Shown here: positions 27,174 to 35,747 of the stretch, in pieces
Numbering within the stretch: the first letter of the stretch is position 1
Layout of the letters: each line of letters opens with the position of its first letter
Notes under the pieces: model-generated
Seen by the model: the letters and a program-made list of their open reading frames with translations, nothing else
Databases searched by the model: none
Told to the model about the DNA's origin: nothing
Assembly: GCA_050289805.1 (NCBI GenBank)
Contig: JBNKGL010000006.1
Location: 124,001 to 188,000 of the forward strand
Length of the DNA stretch: 64,000 bases
DNA from: JAUILA01 sp050289805
GTDB taxonomy: Bacteria; Bacteroidota; Bacteroidia; Cytophagales; Cyclobacteriaceae
Direction: 5' to 3'
Program-made: the position numbers and the translations under genes

Positions 27174-27929
27174 ATGTTAACATTTTTCCGTAGTCTCCGT
27201 CAGAAGCTCCTGGGTGAAAACCGGTTCAAAAATTACCTGGTATATGCACTTGGTGAAATTACCCTGGTGATGATCGGAATATTATTGGCGGTTCAGGTCA
27301 ATGACTGGGCGAGTTCCAGGAAGGACGATAAGCAGCGCGCGCAGTTACTAACCGCAGTCAAATACGAGTTTGAACAAAATCTGAGTCAGCTGAATGAAGT
27401 AATTCACTACCAGGATTATATTCTGGACGCTGCATATACCTGCATGGAGTTGATGAGGGAGAATACCTATCCTGAGCGGGTACAGGGCGATTCGTTATTA
27501 CAGAGACTGGCATATATCTGGACGTTTGATCCCCGCTACGGGGCTGTGAGGTCAGGTATTTCGTCGGGCGAGATTCACTTGATAAAAAATGATTCTTTGC
27601 TGAATCTGCTCTTCGGTTGGGAGGATGTTATAAAGGATCTGGCGGAAAATGAGGATCGTGCAGAGAAGCGTCAGATTGAGTCCCAAATGGTATTCAATGA
27701 TGAGATTCGACAGGCAGGATTTATGAGAATATTTTCGCCGGGAATTAAAACCAGCCGCTTTGAATTTGATTACAGCAGACTGTTTGATAATCCGGGATTT
27801 GAAGATTACCTGGCCTGGCGGATTGTAGATGTGGAGGACGTTAAAGATGAGCTATTATCGGTTCGGGATCATAATATGAAGATCATTGAGCTGGTGAACA
27901 GGGAACTGGCGGATGATGGGAAGAAATGA
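27174..27929 (+). CDS. DUF6090 family membrane-anchored protein
   Basis: A 251-residue protein. The N-terminal part FRSLRQKLLGENRFKNYLVYALGEITLVMIGILLAVQVNDW is the family hallmark, with a single membrane segment at about 27-43. The remainder is a helical, probably periplasmic domain with a coiled-coil start (KQRAQLLTAVKYEFEQNLSQLNEVI). Function unknown. The family is common in Bacteroidota, often in several copies per genome. It follows the CocE-like gene by 28 bp on the same strand, so co-transcription is possible. Confidence 0.85.
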   Translation: MLTFFRSLRQKLLGENRFKNYLVYALGEITLVMIGILLAVQVNDWASSRKDDKQRAQLLTAVKYEFEQNLSQLNEVIHYQDYILDAAYTCMELMRENTYPERVQGDSLLQRLAYIWTFDPRYGAVRSGISSGEIHLIKNDSLLNLLFGWEDVIKDLAENEDRAEKRQIESQMVFNDEIRQAGFMRIFSPGIKTSRFEFDYSRLFDNPGFEDYLAWRIVDVEDVKDELLSVRDHNMKIIELVNRELADDGKK

Positions 27930-28039
27930 TTTACTTAATTTGAAATCAGGAAATCACTATTTTCTCGTTTTACACATTGATTGAGGGCATAATTTCAATC
28001 AGGAATTCGTAATTTGGTGCTAAGTTAAATTGAAAAAAC

Positions 28040-28582
28040 ATGTCCAAACAGTTAGTAACTCCCAGAAGATCTCTCACAGAAGAAACAGAAGCGCTGCTGA
28101 ATAAGCAGATCATGATGGAAGGAAAGTCTTCCGCCTATTATTTATCAATGGCCTCCTGGTGTGATACCCAGGGCTATGCACGTTCAGCCCAGTTTCTTTA
28201 TACCCATTCTGAAGAAGAGCGTGATCACATGCTTCGGTTGTTTAATTATGTGAACGACGCCGGCGGACATGCACTGCAGCCTGAAATTACAGGCATCAAG
28301 CATAAATTTAAAAGCCTGCGGGAAGTTTTTGAGCTTATCCTTAAGCACGAGATAGAAGTCACCCTTTCTATCAACAGCATAGTGGATCATTGTTTTCAGA
28401 CAAAGGATTTCGCAACGTTCAACTTCCTTCAGTGGTTTGTGACCGAACAGCGTGAAGAAGAAACACTTGCCCGTCGGGCGCTCGAGCTTTTCGATATCAT
28501 CGGCGAAGAAGGTGTCGGCCTTTGGACGATCGATCAGGAGATCGGTAACCTGGAAGGGGCTGAGGGAGAAGCGGAAGCGTAA
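28040..28582 (+). CDS. Ferritin
   Basis: A 180-residue non-haem ferritin. The four-helix bundle carries the ferroxidase ligands in typical places: Glu27 in MMEGKSSAYYLSMASW, Glu60 and His63 in SEEERDHML, and the later EQREEE cluster. It oxidises Fe2+ and stores iron in a 24-subunit shell in the cytoplasm. The sequence is slightly longer at both ends than E. coli FtnA (165 residues), with an acidic tail (GAEGEAEA). It is monocistronic. A repeat-rich intergenic region starts directly after it. Confidence 0.95.
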   Translation: MSKQLVTPRRSLTEETEALLNKQIMMEGKSSAYYLSMASWCDTQGYARSAQFLYTHSEEERDHMLRLFNYVNDAGGHALQPEITGIKHKFKSLREVFELILKHEIEVTLSINSIVDHCFQTKDFATFNFLQWFVTEQREEETLARRALELFDIIGEEGVGLWTIDQEIGNLEGAEGEAEA

Positions 28583-28587
28583 CTTTT

Positions 28588-28860
28588 TAGTCAGTAGTCA
28601 GTAGTCAGTAGTCAGCGCCAAAGGCGTCCGCCTCTGGCGGATAGTCAGTAGTGGCTCCTCATGTCATCCCCTATTGTCTGCCTTTGCTGTCGCTGGGGTT
28701 GGCCTGCCTGCAGGTAAGCAGGTAAACCTGTGGACGGTAGCAAGTGGATTGTGGCTGATACCTCTTTTTGCACGTCATCCCGAAACAAGTTCGGGACGAC
28801 ACCTTTCAAAGTTTCCACAGAAGGTAGTCAGTTGAAGCTTGTCCCGGAGGGACAGGATAT
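28588..28860. repeat. Intergenic repeat cluster: tandem TAGTCAG units and hairpins
   Basis: The ~340 bp between ferritin and the hydrolase gene contains no gene. It has four exact tandem copies of TAGTCAG (28588-28615), then a hairpin CGCCAAAGGCG/CGCCTCTGGCG (about 28615-28638) with one mismatch and a further AGTCAGTAG at about 28642-28650. A CCTGCCTGCAGGTAAGCAGG stretch lies near 28709-28728, and a TCCCGAA/TTCGGGA hairpin around 28780-28797. These look like repetitive intergenic elements, not protein-coding DNA. A similar CCTGC/GCAGG segment is seen near 44985-45010. Confidence 0.8.
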
Positions 28861-28925
28861 GGGTAGCATATTCGCGCCAATAAATTACCGTGTGCCGTAG
28901 GTACGCTATATGATTGTACAAAGTA

Positions 28926-29753
28926 TCACCGGATCCCTTCCGTAAAGAAGAAAACTACATTTTTCACGAATTCCTGGTGATTGAGATCATCCAGTGGGAT
29001 ATGTCCTTTATCCGGGATAATCCAAAGCTGGGAATTGGGAAGAAAATCATGAAGCTCCACAGCCGTCTTCCAGCCGGCCACCGTATCCTGGTCTCCGGAG
29101 ACTACCAGCGTCTTTACCTGAATATTTTGAAGTTCATCAGGCGAGATGTGTACCTTGTAATCGGTATCGGAAGCAAAAAGTTCTGCCAATTGTGCTTCAC
29201 CCCCGGGGTGGATCTCATATAAAGAATTGATATACTCAGGAGGAAGATCCTTCCAATTGAAATCACCCTGGTCCTGTTCTGCTCCGTTGAAATCATAGAC
29301 TGCTCCAATCACTACCATGGCCTCGATACGTTCGGGATGACGGTTCGCCAGCTCCAGTGCCAGGATGCCGCCAAAACTCAATCCGATTATTCGTACCCGC
29401 TGAAGCCCGAGTTTATCCATGAATAACAGGATATCATCGGCTGCAGACTGGATGCTGAAATCATCGCGCAGAACACCCGAATTTCCATGTCCGTGGAGGT
29501 CCGGAACAATTACCTCATAGGTATCCTCGAAATCTGATATATAGGGCTTCCAGAATGAGCCTGACTGCGTCCAGCCATGCAGCAAAAGCAAGGGTTCTCC
29601 CGAGCCAGAAGCCTCGTAGTACAGGCTGGCATGGTCCAGACTGACCGTATCTTTTCGCACCTGAGCATTCATGTCAATGGGTGCGAGCAGGAAGCAAAAG
29701 AGAATAAGGAATATAAATTTCCGTCGCAAAACATGGAGTTGAGTGTTCTCCAA
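28926..29753 (-). CDS. Exported alpha/beta hydrolase
   Basis: A 275-residue hydrolase of the epoxide-hydrolase/esterase type. An N-terminal signal peptide runs to about residue 30 (RRKFIFLILFCFLLAPIDMNAQ). HGW at 59-61 supplies the oxyanion region, GLSFGG (124-129) has nucleophile Ser126, Asp is in VVSGDQDTV and His in IPDKGHIPLDD, so the triad is complete. It probably acts in the periplasm; the substrate is unknown. It is 35 bp downstream of the AEC carrier gene on the same strand and may form a three-gene unit with it and the Tat-exported aminotransferase. Confidence 0.9.
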   Translation of the reverse strand: MENTQLHVLRRKFIFLILFCFLLAPIDMNAQVRKDTVSLDHASLYYEASGSGEPLLLLHGWTQSGSFWKPYISDFEDTYEVIVPDLHGHGNSGVLRDDFSIQSAADDILLFMDKLGLQRVRIIGLSFGGILALELANRHPERIEAMVVIGAVYDFNGAEQDQGDFNWKDLPPEYINSLYEIHPGGEAQLAELFASDTDYKVHISPDELQNIQVKTLVVSGDQDTVAGWKTAVELHDFLPNSQLWIIPDKGHIPLDDLNHQEFVKNVVFFFTEGIR

Positions 29754-29788
29754 ATCTACACTATTATCCCAATTCCCGGAAGTGCTGA

Positions 29789-30889
29789 TTATTCAGCGTA
29801 CTGGTAACTGCTTGATTCGGATGTCTGAGTTGAATTTACCCTGATGGCCGAAATTCGTTTTGAAATCCATGGGATCAATGACAGGAGCGTAAGAATTGTA
29901 CCAAGTCCGATCAGGTACCAGGGGTTCAGAAAATAGCTTTCAAATGAAAAAACACCAAGAATCGTGAGTGTTGAGAAAGGCAATGAACAGGCCAATATGG
30001 AAATGGCCAGTTTAGTATCGAAAACCGGTTGATCGTCCATTTGATTAATAGCGGTCATATGTGCATACGGCCAGAAGCTGGTGGCGCTTTGCGGAAAAAC
30101 CACAATGAGCAGTGCCAGTGTCGGCGACAGCTCCGGAACCAGCCCGATGATCAGGGCACTTGCCATAAATGCAACTCCCGACCGCCACGTGAGCAGAAAG
30201 AATAACTGTTTCAATTCCCTCCATTTGATACGTACTGAAAGTCCGATGAACAGCAGGATCAGCGGCGTCATGATCATCGATGCCCTACCGATCCCATCCT
30301 GTAGGAAAGCCGGAAAGGTGTTCAGATCCAGGCCAAACGCCACCATTACAAGCGCGACGATGATGACCATATTAATGGGCTCATTGATCATGGCAATCAA
30401 TAGTGATTTTAATTTCCCTATCCCGGTTGATTTTTCCTCCGACATCCCATGATACCAATGAATTGCGAGGAGATAGAGCAGGATCAGGACAAAGACCTTG
30501 TTTCCCACATCCGCGAGGGCTCCCAATGCCAAACCGTCTTCACCCATGAATTCTGCCAGAAACGGAAAACAGGACAGGCCGGGAGCCAGTGATGGTATCA
30601 GCATCATGACGGTCCGGTGTTCTTTGGAATTCGGATTAAATCCGAAAGCGGGGCCAAAATATTTGACGAGGACAAGCATCAGAATATTAAATCCGAGGGC
30701 GCCCAGCGGAAGAAACAAATACCGGCTGTCGAACTGAATGGAGAGCAGCGCGATGAATATGGTCGCGGGCAATGCGATACTGAGAATAATGATTTTCAGT
30801 CCTTTTAATTCGCGGGTATCAGAGATCTTCTTTTGAAGGAGGATCCCCAAAACAATCAGAAATATAAAAACGAGTGATTGCTGAAACAT
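29789..30889 (-). CDS. AEC family transporter (auxin efflux carrier-like)
   Basis: A 366-residue membrane protein with about ten hydrophobic segments in two halves separated by a soluble linker (around YHGMSEEKSTGIGKLK). The SLAPGLSCFPFLAEFMGEDGLA and VFPQSATSFWPYAHM stretches fall in the broken-helix crossover regions typical of AEC/PIN-type carriers. Members export or import organic acids such as malate. The start lies one base after the stop of the aminotransferase gene, so coupling is likely. A C-terminal Ser/Gln-rich tail is present. Substrate unknown. Confidence 0.85.
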   Translation of the reverse strand: MFQQSLVFIFLIVLGILLQKKISDTRELKGLKIIILSIALPATIFIALLSIQFDSRYLFLPLGALGFNILMLVLVKYFGPAFGFNPNSKEHRTVMMLIPSLAPGLSCFPFLAEFMGEDGLALGALADVGNKVFVLILLYLLAIHWYHGMSEEKSTGIGKLKSLLIAMINEPINMVIIVALVMVAFGLDLNTFPAFLQDGIGRASMIMTPLILLFIGLSVRIKWRELKQLFFLLTWRSGVAFMASALIIGLVPELSPTLALLIVVFPQSATSFWPYAHMTAINQMDDQPVFDTKLAISILACSLPFSTLTILGVFSFESYFLNPWYLIGLGTILTLLSLIPWISKRISAIRVNSTQTSESSSYQYAE

Positions 30890-30890
30890 A

Positions 30891-32078
30891 TTAGCTCAAA
30901 ACCGAAGCCAGTGCTTCTGTAAACAGTTTCGCTTCATCCATGGTGCCCATGCTCACACGGCACCAGTTTTTGTCCATGAACTCAAAAGCACGAACGCCCA
31001 CCTGTTTGTCGTACATATTCTTCAGAAACTCCTTGCCGTCCATGGCGATGGGAAAGATCAGGAAGCTGGTAGAGGAGGGGACAGGTTTGTAGCCCATCTG
31101 TTTTATTGCTGTAGTTACGTATTCGCGTACTTCAGCATTCTTTTGACGCGACATGCTCAGGAAGTCGGAAGCATCCATACTGGCCAGTGCTGCCGCAAGT
31201 GAGGTTTGTGTGATGCCCATTCCACCCCGGGTGATGGTCTGGATCTTTTCGATCAGTGCCGGTTGCGCCACCATGTAGCCAACCCGCAATCCGGCCATAC
31301 CATGGATCTTTGAAAAAGTCCGCGCAACGATGACATCATATCCTTCGGCAACCAGGGATACCATGCTTTGCTTTGCACCATCTTCCATGAATTCGAGATA
31401 AGCTTCATCCACGAAAACCGGTACTTTTTTAGAAACGGTTTTACAGAATTCCATGAGCTTTCCGGAGTCGGTGATCGACCCGGTGGGATTATTGGGATTA
31501 CAGACATAAACAAGTTTGGTATTCTCATCTACAGCTGCGGTCATGGCGTTCAGGTCATGGCTCCAGTCGGAAGCCAACGGAACCGGTTTCCAGGTGGCGC
31601 CCACGGATTCCGCAACATGGATCAGGGACATATAGCTGGGGTCTGCAGATACGACGTTGCCCGGTTTCATAAAGAGGACGATGCCTACTTTTTCCAGCAG
31701 ATCGGACGATCCCGGTCCCATCATGATGTTTTTAGTTTCCACGTTTTCCTTCGCGGCAATTTTTTCTGTCAGCTCGCTGAGAGAGCCCCAGGCATAGCGG
31801 TTTCCCGTTGTGGCAGCGTTTTTTAATGCCTCGATGGCCTGCGGTGCCGGACCATAGGGGTTTTCGTTCGCATTTAATTTTGCCTTCAGGACCGGTCTTT
31901 CATAGACGTTGGAGGGAAGGTATTCCTTGAAAAACGGACTATGAATGATATTTCCCTGGTGATCGGTGGTTACAGAATGCCGGAAGGATTCGCCGATACT
32001 GATATGGGACATGAGTGACATGCTTCCAGCGGAAAGAAGGCCCGACTTAAGCCAGGTGCGACGTGAAATGGTCTTCAT
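30891..32078 (-). CDS. Tat-exported PLP-dependent aminotransferase (class I/II, HisC-like)
   Basis: A 395-residue enzyme. The N-terminus SRRTWLKSGLLSAGSMSLMS is a twin-arginine signal peptide, so the folded enzyme is probably exported to the periplasm. The fold type I core is intact: NENPYGP (71-77), NPNNPTG (194-200), DEAY (224-227) and the PLP Lys257 in FSKIHGMAGLRVG. It resembles histidinol-phosphate aminotransferases, but export argues against histidine synthesis; an amino-acid aminotransferase or racemase-like role on extracytoplasmic substrates is possible. The AEC carrier and hydrolase genes follow closely. Confidence 0.88.
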   Translation of the reverse strand: MKTISRRTWLKSGLLSAGSMSLMSHISIGESFRHSVTTDHQGNIIHSPFFKEYLPSNVYERPVLKAKLNANENPYGPAPQAIEALKNAATTGNRYAWGSLSELTEKIAAKENVETKNIMMGPGSSDLLEKVGIVLFMKPGNVVSADPSYMSLIHVAESVGATWKPVPLASDWSHDLNAMTAAVDENTKLVYVCNPNNPTGSITDSGKLMEFCKTVSKKVPVFVDEAYLEFMEDGAKQSMVSLVAEGYDVIVARTFSKIHGMAGLRVGYMVAQPALIEKIQTITRGGMGITQTSLAAALASMDASDFLSMSRQKNAEVREYVTTAIKQMGYKPVPSSTSFLIFPIAMDGKEFLKNMYDKQVGVRAFEFMDKNWCRVSMGTMDEAKLFTEALASVLS

Positions 32079-32427
32079 TTTTTACTGCTTAGTGGTTGAA
32101 TAATTACTCAAAATAATGCGGATATTCCACAATTAAAAGGATGGGATCTTCGGGTAAAAAGTTCGATTAGAGAGAGATAGGCCAGTTTTTTGCAATATTT
32201 TTTATTTCCGGGACACTTTCTGAAAAATTGTGATTTACACTCTTTTTGATAAGTGTAATTCTCAAATTATTCCAATTAAAAATTTTAGAATTTTTTTCAT
32301 GCGTTTGAAGTATTGCAGCTAAAAGCAAATGAGCTATTCATAAATAAAATCAACAAAAAATGGGTGAAAGTGAAACGTAATGCATTGCATTTCGTAATAC
32401 ATTGTACTACAAGGTATATAGAACTAT
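32079..32427. other. AT-rich intergenic region between the Tat-aminotransferase and padR genes
   Basis: This ~350-bp stretch is AT-rich and separates divergent genes, so it should hold promoters for both. A 68-codon frame (32313-32519) runs through it into padR but has no protein-like pattern and was not accepted. Apart from the operator-like repeats near its right end, no feature was recognised. Confidence 0.6.
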
Positions 32428-32429
32428 AT
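32376..32429 (+). promoter_or_regulatory. Candidate PadR operators upstream of padR
   Basis: Two related 14-mers, CGTAATGCATTGCA (32376-32389) and CGTAATACATTGTA (32393-32406), lie 17 bp apart. Each ends in a 9-bp dyad, TGCA-T-TGCA and TACA-T-TGTA. Downstream is a third dyad, ATATAG-AA-CTATAT (32416-32429), which overlaps the padR start codon. Autoregulation by PadR-family proteins through ATGT/ACAT-type dyads is well known, which fits this placement; binding here is inferred. Confidence 0.5.
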
Positions 32430-32784
32430 GTTATCAAAGAACTTAACTGCTGCTTCAACGAAACCCATTATTCTTGGAGTACTGAAACAAGGCCGGAGTT
32501 ACGGGTATCTGATCATTAAAAAGATAAAGGAAATGTCTGGGGGGGATATGGAATGGTCTGATGGAATGATTTACCCGGTATTGCACCGGCTGGAAAAGGA
32601 AAATCTGATTGTATCGGATTGGGTAATGTCGGATGACAGCCGGCCCAGAAAGTATTATGAAATCACAGAACAAGGAAAACTCGAGCTGGAAGCTGAACGA
32701 CAACAGTGGTTGAAGGTGAATGAGGTTCTCGATATGGTTTGGAAAGGTCAGATTCCAAATATGATGCCTGATGGAGACATTTGA
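32428..32784 (+). CDS. PadR family transcriptional regulator
   Basis: A 118-residue winged-helix regulator. The PadR pattern is visible as PIILGVLKQGRSYGYLIIKKIKE, DGMIYPVLHRLEKENLI and SRPRKYYEITEQGKLELE. The C-terminal helix for dimerisation is short. Its 3' end overlaps the start of the FtsX-type permease gene by 14 bases. This padR/permease arrangement is widespread in Bacteroidota and related phyla, so the regulator is likely to repress its own operon. The ligand is unknown. Confidence 0.93.
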   Translation: MLSKNLTAASTKPIILGVLKQGRSYGYLIIKKIKEMSGGDMEWSDGMIYPVLHRLEKENLIVSDWVMSDDSRPRKYYEITEQGKLELEAERQQWLKVNEVLDMVWKGQIPNMMPDGDI

Positions 32785-35383
32785 TCTGGATAAGGAGATG
32801 CACAAATGGTTGCGCTCGTTTCGGCGTTACCGTCCATTTAATCACGGTTCCATTCGTGAATTGGAATTGCATATGCGGGATTATATAGATGACCTGGTTG
32901 GTCAGGGTTTATCTGTAAAGGAAGCATTCGAAAAAGCAAGGAAGGACTTTGGAGAACCTGATGCTGTTGCCCGGGAAGAAAACTGGAACATTCAAAAAAG
33001 AAGGAACATTAACTCAATAATCAACAACACTATGATCAGCTCGTATATTAAGGTGGCCATACGCCACTTCGGAAAACATAAATTCCACTCAATATTAAAC
33101 CTGGCAGGCCTCACAACGGGGCTGGCCATTGTTTTTCTGATAGCCCTGTTCGTCACCGATGAATTGAGTTTCGACAATCATTTCAGTAAGAAAGATCATT
33201 TGTATCGTGTGGTGGAGAACCAGTATTATTCCGGGCAGCCGGTTTTTCCGGTAGCCGTTACTCCAACGGCGCTGTCGCCAGCCTTATCAGACCAGTTCCC
33301 GGAAGTTATAAAATCTGCCCGTGTAAGTCAGCAGGACATGCAGATCCGTGTTGATGATGTGGTATTTAATGAGCGCGGCGGGTTAATGGTGGATGCGGAC
33401 TTTCTGGATATGTTTGATGTGGAGATTCTTGCGGGGGACATTACCGGATTCCGGGAGGATGTTCGCGCTGTAGTACTTTCGGAGGAGCTTGCAAAGAAAT
33501 ATTTTCCGGATGGGGATGCAGTCGGAAAACCCTTAAACCTGGATGATGAAGAATTTATGGTGCGGGCCATAATGGCTGATCAGAAGGCCAATACCCATAT
33601 GCCCTTCAAATACCTGTTTAATTTTGAATATTATCTTTCCTTTGATCCATCCAGAAGCGAAAGCTGGGGTTCTAACTGGCTGTATACGTACGTGGAGGTA
33701 GACCCAAATTCAGATGCCACGGCGCTGAACGATAAGATTACCTCATTAATCAAAGAAAATCAGGAAAACTCTTCCACCGAAATATACCTTCAACCCCTCA
33801 CGGATATTTACCTGGGCGAAGTTGATTTTGTTGTTGAGGCTCCTGAAAAGGGCGAAATGCTTTATGTGAAAATATTTATTCTGGTTGCCTTATTTATCCT
33901 CCTTATCTCATGCATTAATTTCATGAATCTGGCCACGGCTAAATCAGAAAACCGCGCCAAAGAAGTAGGGCTGAGAAAAACGGTCGGAGCCAATCGCCCC
34001 GAACTCATGTTGCAATTTCTGAGTGAGTCCGTATTCATGGCGTTCATTGCTGTATTGCTCGCCATTGGGGTCGTAACTCTGCTGTTGCCCTATTTTAATG
34101 AAATAACCGGAAAGCAAATTGAGCTTGCTACTCTCTGGAATTTAGAATGGGGATTTAAATTATTACTCATCATTTCAGGGGCTGCATTGACCACGGGACT
34201 GCTGGCAGGATTTTACCCGGCCGTAATACTAAGTAAAGCAAGACCTGCTTTAACACTTAAGAATAATGGCCAGTCGGTGCAAAGTGCGGGATGGTTCAGA
34301 AAAGCATTGGTCATCACTCAGTTTACAATATCGGTTGTTTTGATTATCGGTACATTAGTGGTGGTTGAGCAGGTCAGGTTCATACAGCAGGTTGACCTTG
34401 GGTATGACAAACATAACCTGGCATATATTAATGTTCCTTTAGATAAAGCTGCAAATTTTGCCAATGAACTCCGGAATGAAACCGAGGTGTTGGCGGCGGG
34501 TCTTACGAATATTCACCCTGGCTATGTGATGAACAGTACTTCCGGGTACAACTGGCAGGGTAAGAATCCGGATGAGAACATATTGATTCATCAGTTTGGC
34601 GTTGATGAGCACTATATGTCGGCCATGAATATGCGACTTGTAGATGGACGGGGATTCACCAGAAATGATTCACTTGGCGTGATTATCAATGAGCGTGCCG
34701 CTGAGATCATGGGATTCGACGATCCTGTCGGACAAACAATAGAATCGGGGGATGACAAACTTACCATTATTGGAGTCGTGGCAAACTTTAATTTCAAGTC
34801 TATTCACACGGCCATTGAGCCATTGCTGATCTATCTGGCCAGTGATCCTGGCAGGGTATTTATCAGGTACAAGCCGGGCAATGAGGAACGTATCAGGGAA
34901 ATTGCAGAGAGTACCTGGACATCAAATTTTCCGGATCTGGTGTTTCAGCTATATTATCTTGATGACGACTGGAGTGACATGTACCAGGCAGAAGAACGAA
35001 CGGCGCGTCTTTCCACCTTTTTTGCGGCAATCGCCATTATTGTAAGCTGCCTGGGGCTGTTCGGACTGGTATCATATACTGCCGAAAAGAGAACACGTGA
35101 GATTGGAATTCGAAAGGTGCTCGGTGCTTCTGTGCCCAGAATTTTTGTAATGCTGGCCACCGATTTTACCAGGTTGATCATTGCTTCACTGGTACTTTCG
35201 ATTCCTATCGGATGGTACTTAATGAACCGCTGGCTTGAGGGGTATGCATATCATATTGAGATGTCATGGGTTACGGTTGCATTCACTGTCGTTGGAGTTC
35301 TTCTCATTACGCTGGGAACGATCAGTTATCAGTCCATCAAAATTTCAATGACTAATCCGGTGAATGTACTTAAGAGCGAGTAA
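32771..35383 (+). CDS. FtsX/MacB-like ABC transporter permease with N-terminal prefix domain
   Basis: An 870-residue permease. Residues 1-85 are a cytoplasmic 'permease prefix' domain (KEAFEKARKDFGEPDAVAREENW). MacB-PCD periplasmic domains and FtsX modules then alternate: the first helix (FHSILNLAGLTTGLAIVFLIALFV), a periplasmic domain, three helices (about 365-500) with ENRAKEVGLRKTVGANRPELMLQFLSES, a second periplasmic domain, and terminal helices with KRTREIGIRKVLGASVPRIFVML. The duplicated layout is typical of Bacteroidota FtsX-like exporters. No ATPase gene is adjacent, so it must use one encoded elsewhere. It is co-transcribed with padR. Confidence 0.94.
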   Translation: METFDLDKEMHKWLRSFRRYRPFNHGSIRELELHMRDYIDDLVGQGLSVKEAFEKARKDFGEPDAVAREENWNIQKRRNINSIINNTMISSYIKVAIRHFGKHKFHSILNLAGLTTGLAIVFLIALFVTDELSFDNHFSKKDHLYRVVENQYYSGQPVFPVAVTPTALSPALSDQFPEVIKSARVSQQDMQIRVDDVVFNERGGLMVDADFLDMFDVEILAGDITGFREDVRAVVLSEELAKKYFPDGDAVGKPLNLDDEEFMVRAIMADQKANTHMPFKYLFNFEYYLSFDPSRSESWGSNWLYTYVEVDPNSDATALNDKITSLIKENQENSSTEIYLQPLTDIYLGEVDFVVEAPEKGEMLYVKIFILVALFILLISCINFMNLATAKSENRAKEVGLRKTVGANRPELMLQFLSESVFMAFIAVLLAIGVVTLLLPYFNEITGKQIELATLWNLEWGFKLLLIISGAALTTGLLAGFYPAVILSKARPALTLKNNGQSVQSAGWFRKALVITQFTISVVLIIGTLVVVEQVRFIQQVDLGYDKHNLAYINVPLDKAANFANELRNETEVLAAGLTNIHPGYVMNSTSGYNWQGKNPDENILIHQFGVDEHYMSAMNMRLVDGRGFTRNDSLGVIINERAAEIMGFDDPVGQTIESGDDKLTIIGVVANFNFKSIHTAIEPLLIYLASDPGRVFIRYKPGNEERIREIAESTWTSNFPDLVFQLYYLDDDWSDMYQAEERTARLSTFFAAIAIIVSCLGLFGLVSYTAEKRTREIGIRKVLGASVPRIFVMLATDFTRLIIASLVLSIPIGWYLMNRWLEGYAYHIEMSWVTVAFTVVGVLLITLGTISYQSIKISMTNPVNVLKSE

Positions 35384-35496
35384 CGCTGGTTCTAAAGCTG
35401 TACAGCTCTGCTGCCGATAAAAGTGAAAAATCTTTTTGGCAGATATTGGATAATTCTGAAGGAACCTCTAATATTGCAATCCATTTGGGAAAATAT

Positions 35497-35570
35497 TCCC
35501 CCTTAGCTCAGTTGGTTAGAGCGGCTGACTGTTAATCAGTAGGTCCTTGGTTCGAGCCCAAGAGGGGGAG
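35497..35570 (+). tRNA. tRNA-Asn (anticodon GTT)
   Basis: A 74-nt cloverleaf folds fully: acceptor arm TCCCCCT/AGGGGGA, D arm GCTC-AGTTGGTTA-GAGC, anticodon stem GCTGA/TCAGT with loop CTGTTAA (anticodon GTT), variable loop AGGTC, and T arm CTTGG-TTCGAGC-CCAAG. The discriminator base is G; the 3' CCA is not encoded. Lone tRNA gene. Confidence 0.97.
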
Positions 35571-35571
35571 C

Positions 35572-35630
35572 AAAAACAGGAACAGTTCGAGGATACAGGA
35601 TACAGGTATCTTCGAACTGTTTTTGTTTTT
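35572..35630 (+). terminator. Long hairpin terminator downstream of tRNA-Asn
   Basis: Nineteen-base arms (35572-35590 and 35612-35630) pair with two G-U pairs around a 21-base loop, and the 3' arm is T-rich. It directly follows the tRNA and should end its transcript. Its loop belongs to a larger inverted repeat that ends at 35713. Confidence 0.8.
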
Positions 35631-35713
35631 ACCTGCTTTGCACTCCGAAGTTTTAACGAAGGAGTGCTAAGTCTCCGAAGCATTGCGAAGGAGGATATCC
35701 TGTTCCTGTATCC
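35591..35713. repeat. Nested inverted repeats between tRNA-Asn and the S23 gene
   Basis: An outer 20-bp inverted repeat (35591-35610 and 35694-35713), matching apart from two single-base gaps, encloses smaller hairpins. These are GCACTCC/GGAGTGC (35640-35646 and 35661-35667) and a CTCC...GGAG hairpin (35673-35693). The region has no coding pattern and looks like an intergenic palindromic element. Confidence 0.7.
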
Positions 35714-35747
35714 TTTCTGATGTCCGTGGCGTGAGATAAAATGCTAT

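Noticed and set aside
28588..28650. Tandem TAGTCAG units as a CRISPR array
   Set aside because: The 7-bp units are directly adjacent without spacers, and no cas gene is in the window.
32313..32519. 68-codon frame across the intergenic region into padR
   Set aside because: It has no recognisable protein pattern and overlaps padR in another frame.
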